Assembly: GCF_002218085.1 (NCBI RefSeq)
Contig: NZ_BDUC01000008.1
Location: forward strand, 78,377 to 142,376
DNA: 64,000 nt
Direction of reading: 5' to 3'
DNA from: Tolypothrix sp. NIES-4075
Lineage (GTDB): Bacteria; Cyanobacteriota; Cyanobacteriia; Cyanobacteriales; Nostocaceae
Part shown: in pieces, positions 33,505 through 42,127 of the stretch
Layout of the letters: each line of letters starts with the position of its first letter
Position numbering within the stretch: the stretch's first letter is position 1
The notes under the pieces: model-generated
What the model saw: the letters and a program-made list of their open reading frames with translations, nothing else
Databases searched by the model: none
What the model was told of the DNA's origin: nothing
Made by a program: the position numbers and the translations under genes

Positions 33505-34209
33505 CTAATCATTAACTTCTAACAATCCAGGCGGCGGTGTAATTTCAATCCGGCGATTTTCTAAGTCTACCACCGGAGCGATCGCTTTCACAAAGGGAAT
33601 TAAAACAGACTTCGGATTTTGGATTTTGGATTTTAGATTTTGGATTGAAGTTTCACCTTGTCCCCTTGTCTCCCCTTCCTCTTGCTGATGCAACTCCACA
33701 TCAAGCAAATCGTTTCCAGCAGCGATGATATCAACCACCGTTCCCACAAGTTCACCTGATTCTTGCATAAAAACAGGCAAACCAATTAAATCCACCACAT
33801 GATATTCATCTTCTCCTAATTCCGGGCGATCGCTTTGGTGGACCAGCAACTTACAACCGCGTAATTCTTCCGCAGAGTCGCAATTATCCACACCAGCTAA
33901 CTTGAGGACATACAAATTTTTCCCATCAATATAACGTCCCCTGACTAATTCTATCGGTTGCGGTTCCGCTTCGCCAGGACGCAATAACCAGCGTTTTCCA
34001 GGAACCTCAAAACGTTCTGGAAAGTCCGACTGCGGATAAACCCGCACCTCCCCAGACAAACCTTGAGGTGCGACAATCTTACCAATTTCCAGCCATCCAT
34101 CTGGGGTGGGAGTGTCCGAGTGGGGGAGGGGGGGAGTGGGGGAGGGGGAAGAATTTATCTGTTTCTTCCCCGACTTTTTCTTCGTGTCCTTTGCGTCTTT
34201 GCGGTTCAT
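33505..34209 (-). CDS. rimM: Ribosome maturation factor RimM, with two repeat-derived insertions
   Basis: 234 residues. RimM proper begins at GWLEIGKIVAPQGLSGEVRV (residue 38) and ends NRRIEITPPPGLLEV, with the PRC-type second domain (YHVVDLIGLPVF, LVGTVVDIIAAGNDLLDVEL, VLIPFVKAIAPVVDL). It assists 30S maturation by binding S19. Residues 1-37 (MNRKDAKDTKKK, then a Ser/Pro-rich run) and 175-201 (EEGETRGQGE, IQNLKSKIQNPKS) match dispersed repeats and are absent from normal RimM. No start codon lies nearer the domain, so translation begins in the repeat. The start codon follows directly on the avtA stop: one transcript. Confidence 0.92.
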   Translation of the reverse strand: MNRKDAKDTKKKSGKKQINSSPSPTPPLPHSDTPTPDGWLEIGKIVAPQGLSGEVRVYPQSDFPERFEVPGKRWLLRPGEAEPQPIELVRGRYIDGKNLYVLKLAGVDNCDSAEELRGCKLLVHQSDRPELGEDEYHVVDLIGLPVFMQESGELVGTVVDIIAAGNDLLDVELHQQEEGETRGQGETSIQNLKSKIQNPKSVLIPFVKAIAPVVDLENRRIEITPPPGLLEVND

Positions 34210-35493
34210 TTAAGCACTAACAGCTGCACGCTGATAAACTTGTTGCGTTACTTTTGCTAAACGCTGCATTCCCACAGCAATTTCTTCATCGCTACCGGTG
34301 AGACTAATTCGCAAACATTGGTGCTTGTGTAACCAATCTTCTCGCAAACCGGGGAAAAAGCTACTACCAGGAACAATAATTACACCCACTTGCTTGAGTT
34401 CCTGGTAAAATTCCCAATCAGTAATTGGTAACTCATCTAACCACAACCAAGCAAAAATTGCACCCTCACCGCGATGCAGGAACCAAGGTAAATCCTTGGG
34501 CATGGCGGCAAATAAAGTATCTTCTAAAACAGTGAATTTATTTTGATAAAATGAGCGAATTACTTGTTCAGAAATTTCTCCAAGTTTACCAGAATTGATG
34601 GCGCGAGCAGCGATCGCTTGTCCATACCGAGAAGGATGAATACACATATTTGTCTGGAAGCACTCCAGCACATGAATCCACTCTTCATCCCCAATTGCAA
34701 TGCCAATGCGCTCTCCGGGTAATCCAACTTTCGATAAACTCATGCAGTGTAAGATATTTTCTCCAAACACTGGTGTCATTTCGGTAAAATTCAACGCCGG
34801 GTAAGGAGGTGCATAAGCTGAGTCAATCAATACTGGTGCATTAAAAGGTGCAGCCAAAGCAGCGATTTTTTTGACTTCATCATCGGTGAGAACATTACCG
34901 GTGGGGTTACAGGGACGAGAGAAGATGACGCAACCGGTGTTTTCTGTAATTTCCAGTTGGCTGAAATCAGGGCGATATTTGAATTTATGTGCCCCTGCAT
35001 CGATATCTAAAGTTGGTTTGTAGGCGATTAAAGCTTCAGCACATAAAGTAACGCCACCATAACCTGTATAATCAGGGCTGAGGGGCAAGATGATTTTTTT
35101 TAAATCGCCACTGCTAGTGTAACCGCCGAAGACATTGGCAGCGTAGAAATAAAGACTTTGACTGCCGGGAGTTAAAAGAATATTGCGATCGCTTAAATTT
35201 AAACCATAGCGTTTGTTAAAGTCGTTGACGATCGCTTCTACTAACGGTGCATAACCCTGACTCGAACCGTAGCGACAAACTACTTCACCATATTCGGAAC
35301 TAGCCAGCAATTCTTGTGTACAATCGCGCCACAGCTGTTCAACCTCTGGTAAAATCAAGGGGTTCCCAGCACTCAAATTAATAAATTGCTGCCCCGCACC
35401 GGCTCGTAACGTTTCGTTAATGTCCTTCATAATCGCTCTGACACCAGTCAGGTGGGACATTTGCTCGCCAATTTTACTAAGGGCAGGTTTCAT
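34210..35493 (-). CDS. avtA: Valine-pyruvate aminotransferase (AvtA type)
   Basis: 427 residues, fold type I PLP enzyme: GSQSLYFYAANVFGG (cofactor phosphate region), SRPCNPTGNVLTDDE, LIDSAYAPPYP and the PLP Lys in MSLSKVGLPGERIGIA. The Arg of LRISLTGSDEE binds the substrate carboxylate. AvtA transfers the amino group between valine and pyruvate/alanine; a related aminotransferase specificity cannot be ruled out. The family length is ~420. It is upstream of rimM with no gap, an arrangement probably produced by the repeat that became the rimM start. Confidence 0.88.
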   Translation of the reverse strand: MKPALSKIGEQMSHLTGVRAIMKDINETLRAGAGQQFINLSAGNPLILPEVEQLWRDCTQELLASSEYGEVVCRYGSSQGYAPLVEAIVNDFNKRYGLNLSDRNILLTPGSQSLYFYAANVFGGYTSSGDLKKIILPLSPDYTGYGGVTLCAEALIAYKPTLDIDAGAHKFKYRPDFSQLEITENTGCVIFSRPCNPTGNVLTDDEVKKIAALAAPFNAPVLIDSAYAPPYPALNFTEMTPVFGENILHCMSLSKVGLPGERIGIAIGDEEWIHVLECFQTNMCIHPSRYGQAIAARAINSGKLGEISEQVIRSFYQNKFTVLEDTLFAAMPKDLPWFLHRGEGAIFAWLWLDELPITDWEFYQELKQVGVIIVPGSSFFPGLREDWLHKHQCLRISLTGSDEEIAVGMQRLAKVTQQVYQRAAVSA

Positions 35494-35791
35494 AAGCAGT
35501 GCAACAGGATAAACTGAGGAATTGACAAATTATATAGCGGTTTTTGCTGGCGGGTCGATATTACCTGGAAGCTTTACCACCTGTAACCAATGTAGCAAAG
35601 TTGAATTACTATAAATTTATCTACCTTCATCGCAACTCGAATCAATAGCACATTTTAGCGGCGATCGCTCTTTAACATTTATTGTGCAATGCAAAGATAC
35701 TTGCGCTGATGGATAGAAATAAGTTGACACTGAATTCTCGATCTACACTCAAATTAGCTGATTCATAAAATCTACACAGGAAGGCTGACGA
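35494..35791. other. Divergent intergenic region (298 bp), no gene
   Basis: Separates avtA (-) from the glutathione-dependent alcohol dehydrogenase (+). It should contain both promoters; one HIP1 site is present. An AGGAAGG ribosome-binding site precedes the GTG start at 35792. Confidence 0.5.
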
Positions 35792-36901
35792 GTGGAAGTT
35801 AAAGCAGCGATCGCTTACGGTGCAGGAAAGCCATTAACTATTGAAACAGTGCAACTTGAATCCCCACGGAGGGGAGAAGTTTTAATTCAAATTAAAGCTA
35901 GCGGGGTTTGTCATACCGATGCATACACCCTTTCGGGAAAAGACCCTGAAGGCTTATTTCCAGCGATTTTAGGACATGAAGGTGCTGGTGTTGTCGTGGA
36001 AGTTGGGGAAGGTGTCAACAGCTTAAAACCGGGCGATCATGTGATTCCTTTATACACTCCCGAATGCCGTCAATGTGAATATTGCCTAAGCTTAAAAACG
36101 AACCTTTGTCAAGCAATTCGCACTACTCAAGGACGCGGTGTGATGCCTGATGGTACTAGTCGCTTTTCTATCGACGGGCAGATGATTCATCATTATATGG
36201 GTACATCCACATTTGCAAATTATACAGTATTGCCGGAAATTGCTGTAGCGAAAATTCGTGAAGATGCGCCTTTTGATAAGGTTTGTTACATCGGCTGCGG
36301 CGTAACTACGGGTATCGGTGCAGTTATCAATACAGCGAAAGTTGAACCGGGTGCGAATGTCGTAGTTTTCGGGTTGGGTGGTATTGGTTTGAATGTCATC
36401 CAAGCAGCGCGGATGGTAGGAGCTAATATGATTGTTGGGGTGGATATTAATCCGAATAAACGCGCTCTAGCGGAAAAATTTGGGATGACGCATTTTGTTA
36501 ATCCGAAGGAAGTTGAAGGAGATTTGGTGCCTTATTTGGTGGATTTAACTAAAGGTGGTGCTGATTATTCTTTTGAATGTATTGGTAATGTGAATATTAT
36601 GCGGCAAGCTTTAGAATGCTGTCATAAAGGTTGGGGTGTGAGTGTGATTATTGGTGTTGCTGGTGCGGGTGAAGAAATTAAAACTCGTCCTTTTCAATTA
36701 GTAACTGGACGTGTTTGGAAAGGTTCAGCTTTTGGTGGTGCGAGGGGACGTACAGATGTGCCGAAAATTGTTGATTGGTATATGGATGGAAAGATTAATA
36801 TTGATGATTTGATTACTCATATTATGCCGATTGAGAAGATTAATGATGCTTTTGATTTGATGCATAAGGGTGAGTCGATTCGGAGTGTGGTGACGTTTTA
36901 A
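35792..36901 (+). CDS. frmA: S-(hydroxymethyl)glutathione dehydrogenase / class III alcohol dehydrogenase
   Basis: 369 residues, GTG start with AGGAAGG 9 bp before it. Zinc alcohol dehydrogenase: catalytic zinc ligands in SGVCHTDAYTLSG, LGHEGAGVVVEVGEGV and the later Cys in CYIGCGVTTGIGAV; structural zinc in PECRQCEYCLSLKTNLC; NAD loop VVFGLGGIGLNVIQAA. These match class III enzymes that oxidise S-hydroxymethylglutathione to S-formylglutathione and also reduce S-nitrosoglutathione. The hydrolase for the next step is the next metabolic gene (37854), separated by a broken parDE module. Cytosolic. Confidence 0.93.
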   Translation: MEVKAAIAYGAGKPLTIETVQLESPRRGEVLIQIKASGVCHTDAYTLSGKDPEGLFPAILGHEGAGVVVEVGEGVNSLKPGDHVIPLYTPECRQCEYCLSLKTNLCQAIRTTQGRGVMPDGTSRFSIDGQMIHHYMGTSTFANYTVLPEIAVAKIREDAPFDKVCYIGCGVTTGIGAVINTAKVEPGANVVVFGLGGIGLNVIQAARMVGANMIVGVDINPNKRALAEKFGMTHFVNPKEVEGDLVPYLVDLTKGGADYSFECIGNVNIMRQALECCHKGWGVSVIIGVAGAGEEIKTRPFQLVTGRVWKGSAFGGARGRTDVPKIVDWYMDGKINIDDLITHIMPIEKINDAFDLMHKGESIRSVVTF

Positions 36902-36949
36902 CGAACCGCGAAGACCCGAAGAACGCAGAGGAAAAATTTGACAGAGTTC

Positions 36950-36975
36950 CTCGTTCCCAGCTTATAGCTGGGAAT
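36950..36975. repeat. Left copy of 26-bp inverted repeat flanking the parDE region
   Basis: CTCGTTCCCAGCTTATAGCT plus GGGAAT; itself contains the palindrome CCCAGCTTATAGCTGGG. Its reverse complement matches 37826-37851 at 25 of 26 positions. Confidence 0.8.
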
Positions 36976-37055
36976 ACATACCATGAGACTCTCGAAATTT
37001 ACGCTGATATATACCAAAAAATATTATATATTGGTATTATACAGGAGGAGATTGT

Positions 37056-37289
37056 ATGCAAAAAAATACAAGTGTTACCTTGGGTGAGCATTTTGAAGCG
37101 TTTATCGCCAATCAGATTGAAAGCGGTCGTTTCAATAGTGCCAGTGAAGCGATTCGAGCGGGACTGCGCCTTTTAGAAGAGCGAGAAATAAAGCTTGCCG
37201 CTTTGCAACGGGCATTAACAGAAGGGGAGAACAGCGGATTTGCTGACTATTCTCTATCAGGACTGCTGGCAGAACTTGACCGTGAATAA
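37056..37289 (+). CDS. parD: ParD-family antitoxin
   Basis: 77 residues: TSVTLGEHFEAFIANQIESG forms the ribbon and first helix, FNSASEAIRAGLRLLEERE the second part, typical of ParD/CC2985 antitoxins that bind DNA through the ribbon-helix-helix and neutralise ParE through the C-terminus. AGGAGG lies 8 bp before the ATG. It overlaps parE by 8 bp. Two nearby direct motifs ATATATACC/ATATATTGG upstream (37009-37040) may be the operator. Confidence 0.9.
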   Translation: MQKNTSVTLGEHFEAFIANQIESGRFNSASEAIRAGLRLLEEREIKLAALQRALTEGENSGFADYSLSGLLAELDRE

Positions 37290-37587
37290 CCTTGGCTTTC
37301 GCCTTACTCAATTAGCCAAGCAGGACTTACTATCAATCGGTCGCTATACCCAAAAAACATGGGGCACTGAGCAGAGAAACCGTTATCTTGCTATGTTGGA
37401 CGACTGCTTTCATCTCTTAGCACGAGAGCCAAACAGGGGACGGACTTGTGATGATATTCGCCCAGGATATCGGAAGTAGCACATCGGACGACATTTGATC
37501 TTTTATCAAGAAACCGATGAAAATATCGATATTATTCGTATTTTGCACGATCGCATGGATGTGGAGTCTCATTTCAACGAAGACTAA
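37282..37587 (+). pseudogene. parE: ParE-family toxin gene interrupted by an in-frame TAG
   Basis: From GTG 37282 (overlapping parD by 8 bp): NNLGFRLTQLAKQDLLSIGR, YTQKTWGTEQRNRYL, RGRTCDDIRPGYRK, then TAG at 37477-37479, then in the same frame HIGRHLIFYQETDENIDIIR and ILHDRMDVESHF to TAA 37585. ParE needs the final strands (HLIFY..IIRILHDRMD), so the toxin is probably dead. A sequencing error or readthrough at TAG would restore a ~101-residue protein. The likely single change is at a Tyr/other codon. The antitoxin gene is intact. Confidence 0.85.
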
Positions 37588-37694
37588 CGCAAAGACAACC
37601 TATCCCTTAACATGAGGTGCAAATGCGAAAAAATAACAGTATCGATTTACAATAGACATCGACCGAATTTAAATATGCGTCATCCAGAACCCTT

Positions 37695-37743
37695 GTAGAG
37701 ACGCGAAATTGAACTTAGTCCCGCTTCGCTAACGCGTCTCTAC
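37695..37743. repeat. GTAGAGACGCG repeat with inserted loop
   Basis: GTAGAGACGCG and CGCGTCTCTAC arms around a longer loop containing CCCGCTTCGCTAACG. Member of the dispersed family, within the interval bounded by the 26-bp inverted repeats. Confidence 0.7.
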
Positions 37744-37825
37744 ATTCTTTTTCACCAGATGTAGATTAGAAAGACCTTTCACATTGTCTTGTAAAATATT
37801 GGAGGCAGCAGCCCTCCTGATTAGC

Positions 37826-37851
37826 ATTCCCAGCTATAAGCTGAGAACGAG
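37826..37851. repeat. Right copy of 26-bp inverted repeat flanking the parDE region
   Basis: ATTCCCAGCTATAAGCTGAG plus AACGAG, directly before the ATG of the S-formylglutathione hydrolase at 37854. It may supply that gene's leader. Confidence 0.8.
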
Positions 37852-37853
37852 TA

Positions 37854-38702
37854 ATGACTAATATCAATCTGATTTCCGAGTATAAATCTTTCGGTGGTAA
37901 GGTGGGCTTTTACAGTCATCTTTCTTCTACTTGTAATGGGGAAATGCGCTTTGCTGTCTATCAACCACCGCAAGCGAAAAGCCAAGCTGTGCCGGTTCTT
38001 TATTTCCTCTCCGGTTTGACTAGTACCGAAGAAAATTTTATGGTGAAGGCGGGGGCGCAACGCTTTGCCGCAGAGTATGGTTTAATATTGGTTGCACCGG
38101 ATACGAGTCCGCGCAATACTGGGATTCCCGGTGAGGATGATGAGTGGGATTTTGGCACGGGTGCTGGCTTTTATGTTGATGCTACTTCACAACCGTGGCG
38201 ATCGCATTATCAAATGTACAGCTATGTTGTTTCTGAATTACCTAGTTTAATTAACGAACATTTCCCCGCACAACCAGATAAACAAAGCATTTTCGGTCAT
38301 TCGATGGGGGGACACGGTGCTATTGTTTGTGCGTTGAGAAACCCGAATTTATACAAATCTGTATCCGCTTTCGCTCCCATTGTCGCACCTATGCGTTGTC
38401 CTTGGGGAGAAAAGACTCTCAGCCGCTATTTGGGTGATAATAAGGAAAGTTGGGCTGCTTACGATGCTAGCGAATTAATACAAAAAGAAAGATATCACAG
38501 TTTGATTTTAATTGATCAAGGTACTGACGATCAGTATTTAACTGAGCAATTAAAACCAGAGTTGTTTGAACAAGCTTGCGCTACCGTGAAACAACCTTTA
38601 AATTTGCGTTATCAAGAAGGCTACGATCACGGCTATTATTTTATCGCTACTTTTATTGAAGACCACATTCGTCATCATGCTCTTGCTCTTTCAAAGTCCT
38701 GA
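37854..38702 (+). CDS. fghA: S-formylglutathione hydrolase
   Basis: 282 residues, esterase D/FrmB family alpha/beta hydrolase: LYFLSGLTSTEENFMVKAG, oxyanion and nucleophile Ser in IFGHSMGGHGAIV, catalytic Asp in DQGTDDQYL, His in GYDHGYYFIATFI. It releases formate and glutathione from S-formylglutathione, the second step after the class III dehydrogenase at 35792. The ATG lies 2 bp after a dispersed palindromic repeat, so its native ribosome-binding region has been changed by repeat insertion. Cytosolic. Confidence 0.93.
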   Translation: MTNINLISEYKSFGGKVGFYSHLSSTCNGEMRFAVYQPPQAKSQAVPVLYFLSGLTSTEENFMVKAGAQRFAAEYGLILVAPDTSPRNTGIPGEDDEWDFGTGAGFYVDATSQPWRSHYQMYSYVVSELPSLINEHFPAQPDKQSIFGHSMGGHGAIVCALRNPNLYKSVSAFAPIVAPMRCPWGEKTLSRYLGDNKESWAAYDASELIQKERYHSLILIDQGTDDQYLTEQLKPELFEQACATVKQPLNLRYQEGYDHGYYFIATFIEDHIRHHALALSKS

Positions 38703-38902
38703 GTTAATTTGTAATCACCAATAATAAATATAGTTGAAATTGAAGGCGGCTATTATGGTAGATTCTTAGCTAGATCCTTTACCAACGAGTTTGAAACTTT
38801 TTTGTATTGTAATTGATCGTCCTGCGATCGATTACAATGAGGTGAATACACCCTAATACATATCTATTGATAGGGAGATAACGGGTATTTACTGACTAGG
38901 AT

Positions 38903-39340
38903 TTAGTGTTTACTGTAGTTATCGATTATCTTGGCTAAACCTGGTATTGCGTCTTCAACGTGTTTCTTCGCTGAGTTGCGGAGTTTACTATATGCTCCTT
39001 TGACAATTGTGTTATTGCTTTTCTCGATCTTAGCATCGGTGATGGCGAGTAATGCGTTTGCTGCGCGATCGCGGTTTTGAGTCAGGTGTCCGACCGGATT
39101 GCCCGCTTGTATACCCTCACTCCAAATAGGATCGAGTGCATTCAAAGATTGTGGCAAAAGCCCCTCAATAGCATCCTTGCAATAAGTGGGTCTAATTCCC
39201 TTGACAACAGAGTAGGCTGCTTTCAAACCCAGACCGGAAACCCCTCCCATGTTAGCAACTTGTGTATCGAGCAACTTTGTGCAGTCAGCTACAATTGTGC
39301 TCTTTTTATTTGGGTTTGATAGACCATCGCTAAGTACCAT
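38903..39340 (-). CDS. Conserved small protein, DUF6918-like
   Basis: 145 residues from MVLSDGLSNPNKKSTIVADC; AAGGAG lies 7 bp before this ATG, so I prefer it to the ATG 51 bp upstream. Conserved-looking parts are LLDTQVANMGGVSGLGLKAA, ALLAITDAKIEKS and AKKHVEDAIPGLAKIIDNY. It resembles a family I recall as DUF6918, found across bacteria with no known function. Largely helical, no signal peptide or membrane segment. Monocistronic; 200 bp of gene-free AT-rich DNA separates it from fghA. Confidence 0.7.
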   Translation of the reverse strand: MVLSDGLSNPNKKSTIVADCTKLLDTQVANMGGVSGLGLKAAYSVVKGIRPTYCKDAIEGLLPQSLNALDPIWSEGIQAGNPVGHLTQNRDRAANALLAITDAKIEKSNNTIVKGAYSKLRNSAKKHVEDAIPGLAKIIDNYSKH

Positions 39341-39519
39341 TTTGATTCTCCTTAATGGAAATGTGCTTAATCGATTTCTATTATAGGGCAAAGGTTATGG
39401 ATTATTGGTATTAATTGTTTTCAGTAAACGGTTACGCAAAAATATTTATGTCCGAAGCATTGGAATAGTAAACCAAAAACTTTTTTTCCAAGCACGCAAA
39501 ATCTACGGTGTAGACGCAA

Positions 39520-41916
39520 ATGAGTTCCAACCAAGACTTAAACGCCATTTTTGACCGAATTGCCAATGGTGAAGAAACCGAGGAGGATAGGCAAACCCTG
39601 CGGGACTTAGAATTACGTGCGCGTGAGGGTCAGAATTCGATTCAGATAGGTAAGTATAATGTCAATATTTCTGAGGGTAGAGATATTCAAATAGGCGATC
39701 GCATTTATCAAGGTGCGGATGCTGAAGCCATTGCTGAAGCCATCAAAGAAGCATTCCTGAATTCCAATCAGTTGCCTCACTTCAAAGGCAGTAATTCCTC
39801 TACACAAGAAGACTTAAATCCGCAAAAGTCACCTGAGATAAAGGCTTTACACAATAAAGTTAAGAATTACTGGATTAGCTTTTTGCAGAGTTCATTGGAA
39901 TATAAAAGAGACCTTCCAAATTTAGACATTAAACTAGAAGAACTACCAAACGCAATAAAGCAAAAGCCTGGCTTTGATAGAGCATCTTACACTCCCCAGC
40001 AAATATCAAGTGAAAATATCACTGAGCTATTCATTGAAATGGGAGAAGGAGGGCGAAGCTTACTGATTTTGGGAGAGCCAGGTTCGGGAAAAACAACAAT
40101 ACTTCTGAAGCTGCTAGAAAAACTTATTGACAATTTTGAGTTTGGGAAAGACCCGGGCAAACCAGTGCCAGTTGTATTCAACTTATCTTCTTGGACGAAA
40201 GGGCAGGAAAATTTTACTAATTGGCTGGTTAAGGAACTGCGTAGAATATATAGTGTCTCTCCTCGGATTGCTAATCAGTTGATTAAAAAACAACAACTGT
40301 TACTACTATTGGATGGTCTTGATGAGGTCAAGGTGGAAGGTCGAAAAGACTGCGTGCAAAAGTTGAATAAATTTATAGAAGAGCATGGTGTAACCGATAT
40401 TGTGGTATGTAGTCGTCTTCGAGAATATGAAGAAGTTTTGGGTTCGGATTGTCGTCTTCTTCAAAAAGATAAAGAAAGTTCTTGCTCTGAAGATCCAAAG
40501 TTAAACTTACAAAAAGCTTTTTATCTTCAACCTATAACGACTAACCAAATTTCTTTGTATTTCCAGCTGGTCAATCAACCAGTAGAACCTTTACAAAGGC
40601 TACTGAGAAAATTTCCACAATTGAGAAATCCTCTGGTAATTTTTTTGATAATTAAAGCAGAGATTGACGTTCAAAGTATACCGGAAAGAAATTCTTTTAA
40701 AGAACTTTTTAAGTACTTAATCGAGGAGTATGTTGAGTTAATGTTGATACGGCGAGAAGAGAGTATTAAAATAACTTATGAAAAATATTCTGGGAAAAAT
40801 CAAAAAACTAAATACTGGCTTCACTGGTTAGCAATGAAATTGAAAGAAGTTCCATCTAAGGAAACCAGATTTCAAGGAGATATATTTCAAATCGAAGGAA
40901 TGCAACCCTACTGGTTGCCTTCAGAAAAGGATAAATTTGTATATCGTATTGCCACAGGATTAATAGTAGGTTCAATTCTTGGATTAATTGCAGGATTTTA
41001 CTTTATATATTACTTGGAATTGATGAGGCAAGATAAGTCTATCACAATAGCCATAACCAATACTTTAAAATTAAAATTAATAACTATTGGATTGTTGCCT
41101 GGATTAATATCCGTACTAATTACAGCGCGACTTCCTATATCTTCTAAGAGATTGATACGCGGAGGTGTGCCAGGAATCACGTTTGCATTATTTATTTTTC
41201 TTGTCTTTAACTTGCTCGAACCGCAACTATTGCGTATTTATATGCCTCCAATATACTTGTGCGGCATCTTTGGTGGAGGTTGTTTTAGTTTAATACGTGC
41301 AGAAATTCAACCAGTAGAAACCTGGCAACCTGAGTGGCAGCAAATTGTAAAATTTTCATTAATTTTTGGAGCATTTGGCATATTATATATGCTAGCACGT
41401 CGTTTCATTATAACGCCTGAATTTTATAAAGACAAGCCTTTTTATGTTATCTATGACGTTATGGCACTTGTGATAGTTGGTGCAGTTTATGGTGGATTTA
41501 AAATAAAAAAGGATTCTGTAGATCCAAAACAAGGAGAACCCAATCAGGGAATTAAAAGGTCAGCAACCTACACAGTCATATCTTTCACAATTTGCACAAT
41601 AATTGCTATTTTATGTGGTTATATTTTTGATCCCGCGAAAAATTTAGTTTTAATATTTCTTGGCTTGTCTGTGGGTTTGCTTGGTGGGCTGGGTGCTAAT
41701 CAAGGTTCAGGTATAGTTTGTATTCAACATTTTATACTACGTGTTATTCTTTGCCGTCAAGGCTGTATTCCTTGGAACTATGCTCGCTTTCTCAATTACG
41801 CTAGTGAGCGCGTCTTTTTAGGCAAATCTGGTGGTGCTTACTTGTTTATTCACCCTAAGCTAATGGACTATTTTGCTAAGATGGAGCAGAATTCAGCTAC
41901 AGTCTTAAGAAGGTAA
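39520..41916 (+). CDS. NACHT-type STAND NTPase with N-terminal effector-associated domain and C-terminal membrane helices
   Basis: 798 residues. N-terminal domain (1-80) ends with IQIGKYNVNISEGRDIQIGD, the same signature as in the CHAT gene downstream. NACHT NTPase: Walker A LGEPGSGKTTILLKL near 186, Walker B LLLLLDGLDEVK near 261, then VVCSRLREYEEV. From ~485 onward eight or so hydrophobic helices (RIATGLIVGSILGLIAGFYF, VISFTICTIIAILCGYIF, VLIFLGLSVGLLGGLGA), then a soluble end (PWNYARFLNYASERVFLG). STAND proteins sense a trigger and oligomerise; here the shared N-domain should recruit the CHAT protease by like-with-like contact. Sensor identity is unknown; defence is an inference. Confidence 0.85.
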   Translation: MSSNQDLNAIFDRIANGEETEEDRQTLRDLELRAREGQNSIQIGKYNVNISEGRDIQIGDRIYQGADAEAIAEAIKEAFLNSNQLPHFKGSNSSTQEDLNPQKSPEIKALHNKVKNYWISFLQSSLEYKRDLPNLDIKLEELPNAIKQKPGFDRASYTPQQISSENITELFIEMGEGGRSLLILGEPGSGKTTILLKLLEKLIDNFEFGKDPGKPVPVVFNLSSWTKGQENFTNWLVKELRRIYSVSPRIANQLIKKQQLLLLLDGLDEVKVEGRKDCVQKLNKFIEEHGVTDIVVCSRLREYEEVLGSDCRLLQKDKESSCSEDPKLNLQKAFYLQPITTNQISLYFQLVNQPVEPLQRLLRKFPQLRNPLVIFLIIKAEIDVQSIPERNSFKELFKYLIEEYVELMLIRREESIKITYEKYSGKNQKTKYWLHWLAMKLKEVPSKETRFQGDIFQIEGMQPYWLPSEKDKFVYRIATGLIVGSILGLIAGFYFIYYLELMRQDKSITIAITNTLKLKLITIGLLPGLISVLITARLPISSKRLIRGGVPGITFALFIFLVFNLLEPQLLRIYMPPIYLCGIFGGGCFSLIRAEIQPVETWQPEWQQIVKFSLIFGAFGILYMLARRFIITPEFYKDKPFYVIYDVMALVIVGAVYGGFKIKKDSVDPKQGEPNQGIKRSATYTVISFTICTIIAILCGYIFDPAKNLVLIFLGLSVGLLGGLGANQGSGIVCIQHFILRVILCRQGCIPWNYARFLNYASERVFLGKSGGAYLFIHPKLMDYFAKMEQNSATVLRR

Positions 41917-42127
41917 TTTAAGCTGAGGTTTCTTATTTTGGAAAGGGAAAAGTGTATTAATAAGTCAGGATTTGATATATTAATGGCTGCAATACCTGAT
42001 TTTTCTGTTGAGTGAATTCTGATAGCTGATTTCTGACTTAAAAAATCCGGCTTAAACTGATGCGAATGCTATTAGTTGGATAGTAGCGCATCACATTCAA
42101 AAGAATAAAACTAAAAAAGTCCGATAA

